This document shows positions 58,196-58,877 of a DNA stretch of 58,877 nucleotides, piece by piece (position 1 is the first letter of the stretch; every line of letters starts with the position of its first letter). The notes beneath the pieces are model-generated. The model saw nothing but the letters and a program-made list of their open reading frames with translations. It was not told where the DNA came from and searched no databases. Origin of the DNA: Muribaculaceae bacterium (GTDB lineage Bacteria; Bacteroidota; Bacteroidia; Bacteroidales; Muribaculaceae); assembly GCA_017557665.1 (NCBI GenBank), contig JAFYYI010000029.1, positions 1 to 58,877 of the forward strand, written 5' to 3'. Made by a program: the position numbers and the translations under genes.

Positions 58196-58679
58196 AATCT
58201 TCGATTTGGTTGGTGTTAGTATATGGTTGGTTGTTCTCGTTCTGTTTCTTGCGCTCCATCAGTTCCATGCACTGCATGACGATGGCGGCGATGTCGTCCT
58301 TGTTCTTGACGATGACGTTGAAGGTGTGCGCCTTGTCGCGCAGTTCCTGCTTGTCATGGGTGGACTCCAGCACGGACTTCCATTCGCAGAAGATGTTGAA
58401 GCCGCCCATCAGGATGGTGAAGAACGGTGCGGGCAGGACGACCGACGTGATGATGTCGATGCAGCTCAGGCAAAGCATGGGCAGGAAGTACTTCGTGGCC
58501 TTCTCGGTGGTCATCTTGAAGCCGCGCGAGGTCGTGGCGATGCCCGCCTGCTTGGCCTTGCGCAGTCCGGCAACGAAATCGACAGCCATCGCCAGCACGA
58601 CGGCGATGTACGTCAATGCGAGCCAGACGGCGGTGTGGTGCAGCGACAGGTTTTTCAGTGTTTCGATGATTGTCTGCAT
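58182..58679 (-). CDS. Phage holin
   Basis: 165 aa. Three hydrophobic segments (about residues 17-36, 66-84 and 84-95: AVWLALTYIAVVLAMAVDFVAG, FLPMLCLSCIDIITSVVLP, APFFTILMGGFNIF) with a basic loop between (LRKAKQAGIATTSRGFKMTTEKATK), then a polar, charged C-terminal tail of ~65 residues. This is the pattern of TcdE/holin_4-type holins. The tail is long for the family. It precedes the endolysin gene in the same operon, supporting the lysis role. Confidence 0.82.
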   Translation of the reverse strand: MQTIIETLKNLSLHHTAVWLALTYIAVVLAMAVDFVAGLRKAKQAGIATTSRGFKMTTEKATKYFLPMLCLSCIDIITSVVLPAPFFTILMGGFNIFCEWKSVLESTHDKQELRDKAHTFNVIVKNKDDIAAIVMQCMELMERKKQNENNQPYTNTNQIEDYEQD

Positions 58680-58693
58680 TTTTTACGTTTTTC

Positions 58694-58725
58694 TTTGGCT
58701 GTTAGGGATTTTTGGATTATCTTTG
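58694..58725 (+). promoter_or_regulatory. Promoter of the three-hairpin RNA
   Basis: TTTG (58694-58697), a 20-nt spacer, TATCTTTG (58718-58725) on the plus strand, divergent from the lysis operon, which starts at 58679. Confidence 0.75.
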
Positions 58726-58732
58726 TAGCTGA

Positions 58733-58834
58733 AAATAAGACTTTGGGTGTGCTGCGGCTCATCTATTGTTATAATGGGGTGCTGCGGCTCTCCAGTGGGT
58801 TAAAGGGTGTGCTCCGGCTCACCTTTCTTTTTTC
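58733..58834 (+). ncRNA. Candidate small RNA of three tandem hairpins
   Basis: Three hairpins at an exact 30-nt period (58746-58763, 58776-58793, 58806-58823). Each has four outer pairs, a U-U mismatch, two G-C pairs and a 4-nt loop (UGCG, UGCG, UCCG). The outer pairs change without loss of pairing: GGTG/CATC, GGGG/CTCC, GGTG/CACC. The G-U pairs exist only on the plus strand. The third hairpin is followed by TTTCTTTTTTC, so it may double as the terminator. No reading frame of note. Function unknown; it may bind a protein or RNA in repeated copies. Confidence 0.6.
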
Positions 58835-58839
58835 TGCGC

Positions 58840-58875
58840 CTACTTCTCGAAGATCCATGTGTACGAGCCTTCCCT
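58840..58875 (-). CDS. 3' end of a minus-strand gene (partial)
   Basis: Only the last residues REGSYTWIFEK and a TAG stop are inside the window. The sequence has the look of a protein C-terminus, but 11 codons cannot prove it; the body of the gene would lie beyond 58877. Confidence 0.35.
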   Translation of the reverse strand, partial: REGSYTWIFEK

Positions 58876-58877
58876 GA

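Larger units (their letters stand above)
45130..58877. mobile_element. Left part of an integrated phage-like element
   Basis: It begins at the tRNA-Ser 3' end. Contents in the window: a tyrosine integrase next to the tRNA, and on the minus strand a tail-associated protein, a tape measure protein, a membrane protein that may be spanin-like, an amidase, a holin and unknowns. No capsid, terminase, portal or replication genes are seen up to the right edge, so the rest of the element lies beyond 58877 and the second att site was not found. Recombination within or around the tRNA 3' end is inferred from position. The tail and lysis genes support a tailed phage, intact or degenerate. Confidence 0.85.

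Noticed and set aside
58741..58830. CRISPR array
   Set aside because: The 30-nt period comes from short hairpins with only ~16 matching bases each; there are no uniform spacers and no cas genes. No other CRISPR-like repeat was seen in the window.
58733..58834. Type III toxin-antitoxin RNA (tandem repeats before a toxin gene)
   Set aside because: No same-strand toxin gene begins in the 43 nt that remain, a minus-strand gene seems to end there, and the repeats diverge outside the hairpins. It could be reopened if sequence beyond the window showed a ToxN-like gene.

Overview
The window is a stretch of a Bacteroidales chromosome, probably a gut lineage of the Prevotellaceae/Muribaculaceae type. 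I infer this from promoters of the Bacteroidetes form (TTTG, 19-20 nt, TAnnTTTG), type IX secretion C-terminal domains, Omp28/TlpA/DUF6029 surface proteins, TonB-domain families, and a queuine tRNA-ribosyltransferase that lacks the usual cysteine ligands. The first ~45 kb is ordinary chromosome. The last ~13.7 kb is the left part of an integrated phage-like element sitting at a tRNA-Ser gene; its right end lies outside the window.

Layout of the chromosome part. 1-0.85 kb: 3' end of a secreted T9SS-type protein. 0.9-8.3 kb (minus): recQ-recJ, tRNA-Cys, a Cys-rich membrane microprotein coupled to topB, and mazG. 8.5-9.7 kb: a porin. 9.9-17 kb (plus): a complete glycine-cleavage operon with its own lipoate ligase (lplA-gcvT-gcvH-gcvPA-gcvPB-lpd); the ligase supplies the cofactor for GcvH, and the dihydrolipoamide dehydrogenase re-oxidises it. 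17.1-21.7 kb: uvrB, a YgiQ-type radical SAM protein and a PAP2 phosphatase. 21.8-27.4 kb (minus): one envelope/surface operon (TlpA-like, DUF6029 barrel, Omp28 lipoprotein, dockerin protein, Omp28-T9SS protein). 27.5-29.8 kb: tgt and an LptF/LptG permease. 30-31.4 kb: two exported coiled-coil proteins. 31.5-35.4 kb: four TonB-C-terminal-domain paralogues in tandem, two with an N-terminal four-cysteine module, ending in a radical SAM gene; a TPR membrane regulator is divergent from them. 37.4-45 kb: THUMP-like methyltransferase, small membrane proteins, two tRNA-Glu, acyltransferase, omega-amidase-like protein, U32 peptidase, DedA and rpe.

The element (from 45.1 kb). tRNA-Ser(CGA) is followed by a tyrosine integrase. 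All the other recognised protein genes run on the minus strand: a partial gene at the edge, holin, an unknown, endolysin amidase, a membrane protein that could be spanin-like, a 75-aa membrane protein, an RNA-like GC-rich block, a 1588-aa tape measure protein, a three-gene host-like cargo unit with its own promoter and terminator, and a tail-associated protein.

Most interesting points: (1) a ~600-760 nt GC-rich block with many nested inverted repeats and no credible protein, inside the element; (2) a candidate ~100-nt RNA made of three hairpins at an exact 30-nt period with pairing-preserving changes, between a good promoter and a T-rich end; (3) the moron-like TlpA/lipoprotein cassette inside the tail module, flanked by duplicated promoter-region sequence; (4) the radical SAM plus Cys-module TonB array; (5) a dispersed palindrome that has become coding sequence in the LptF/G permease.
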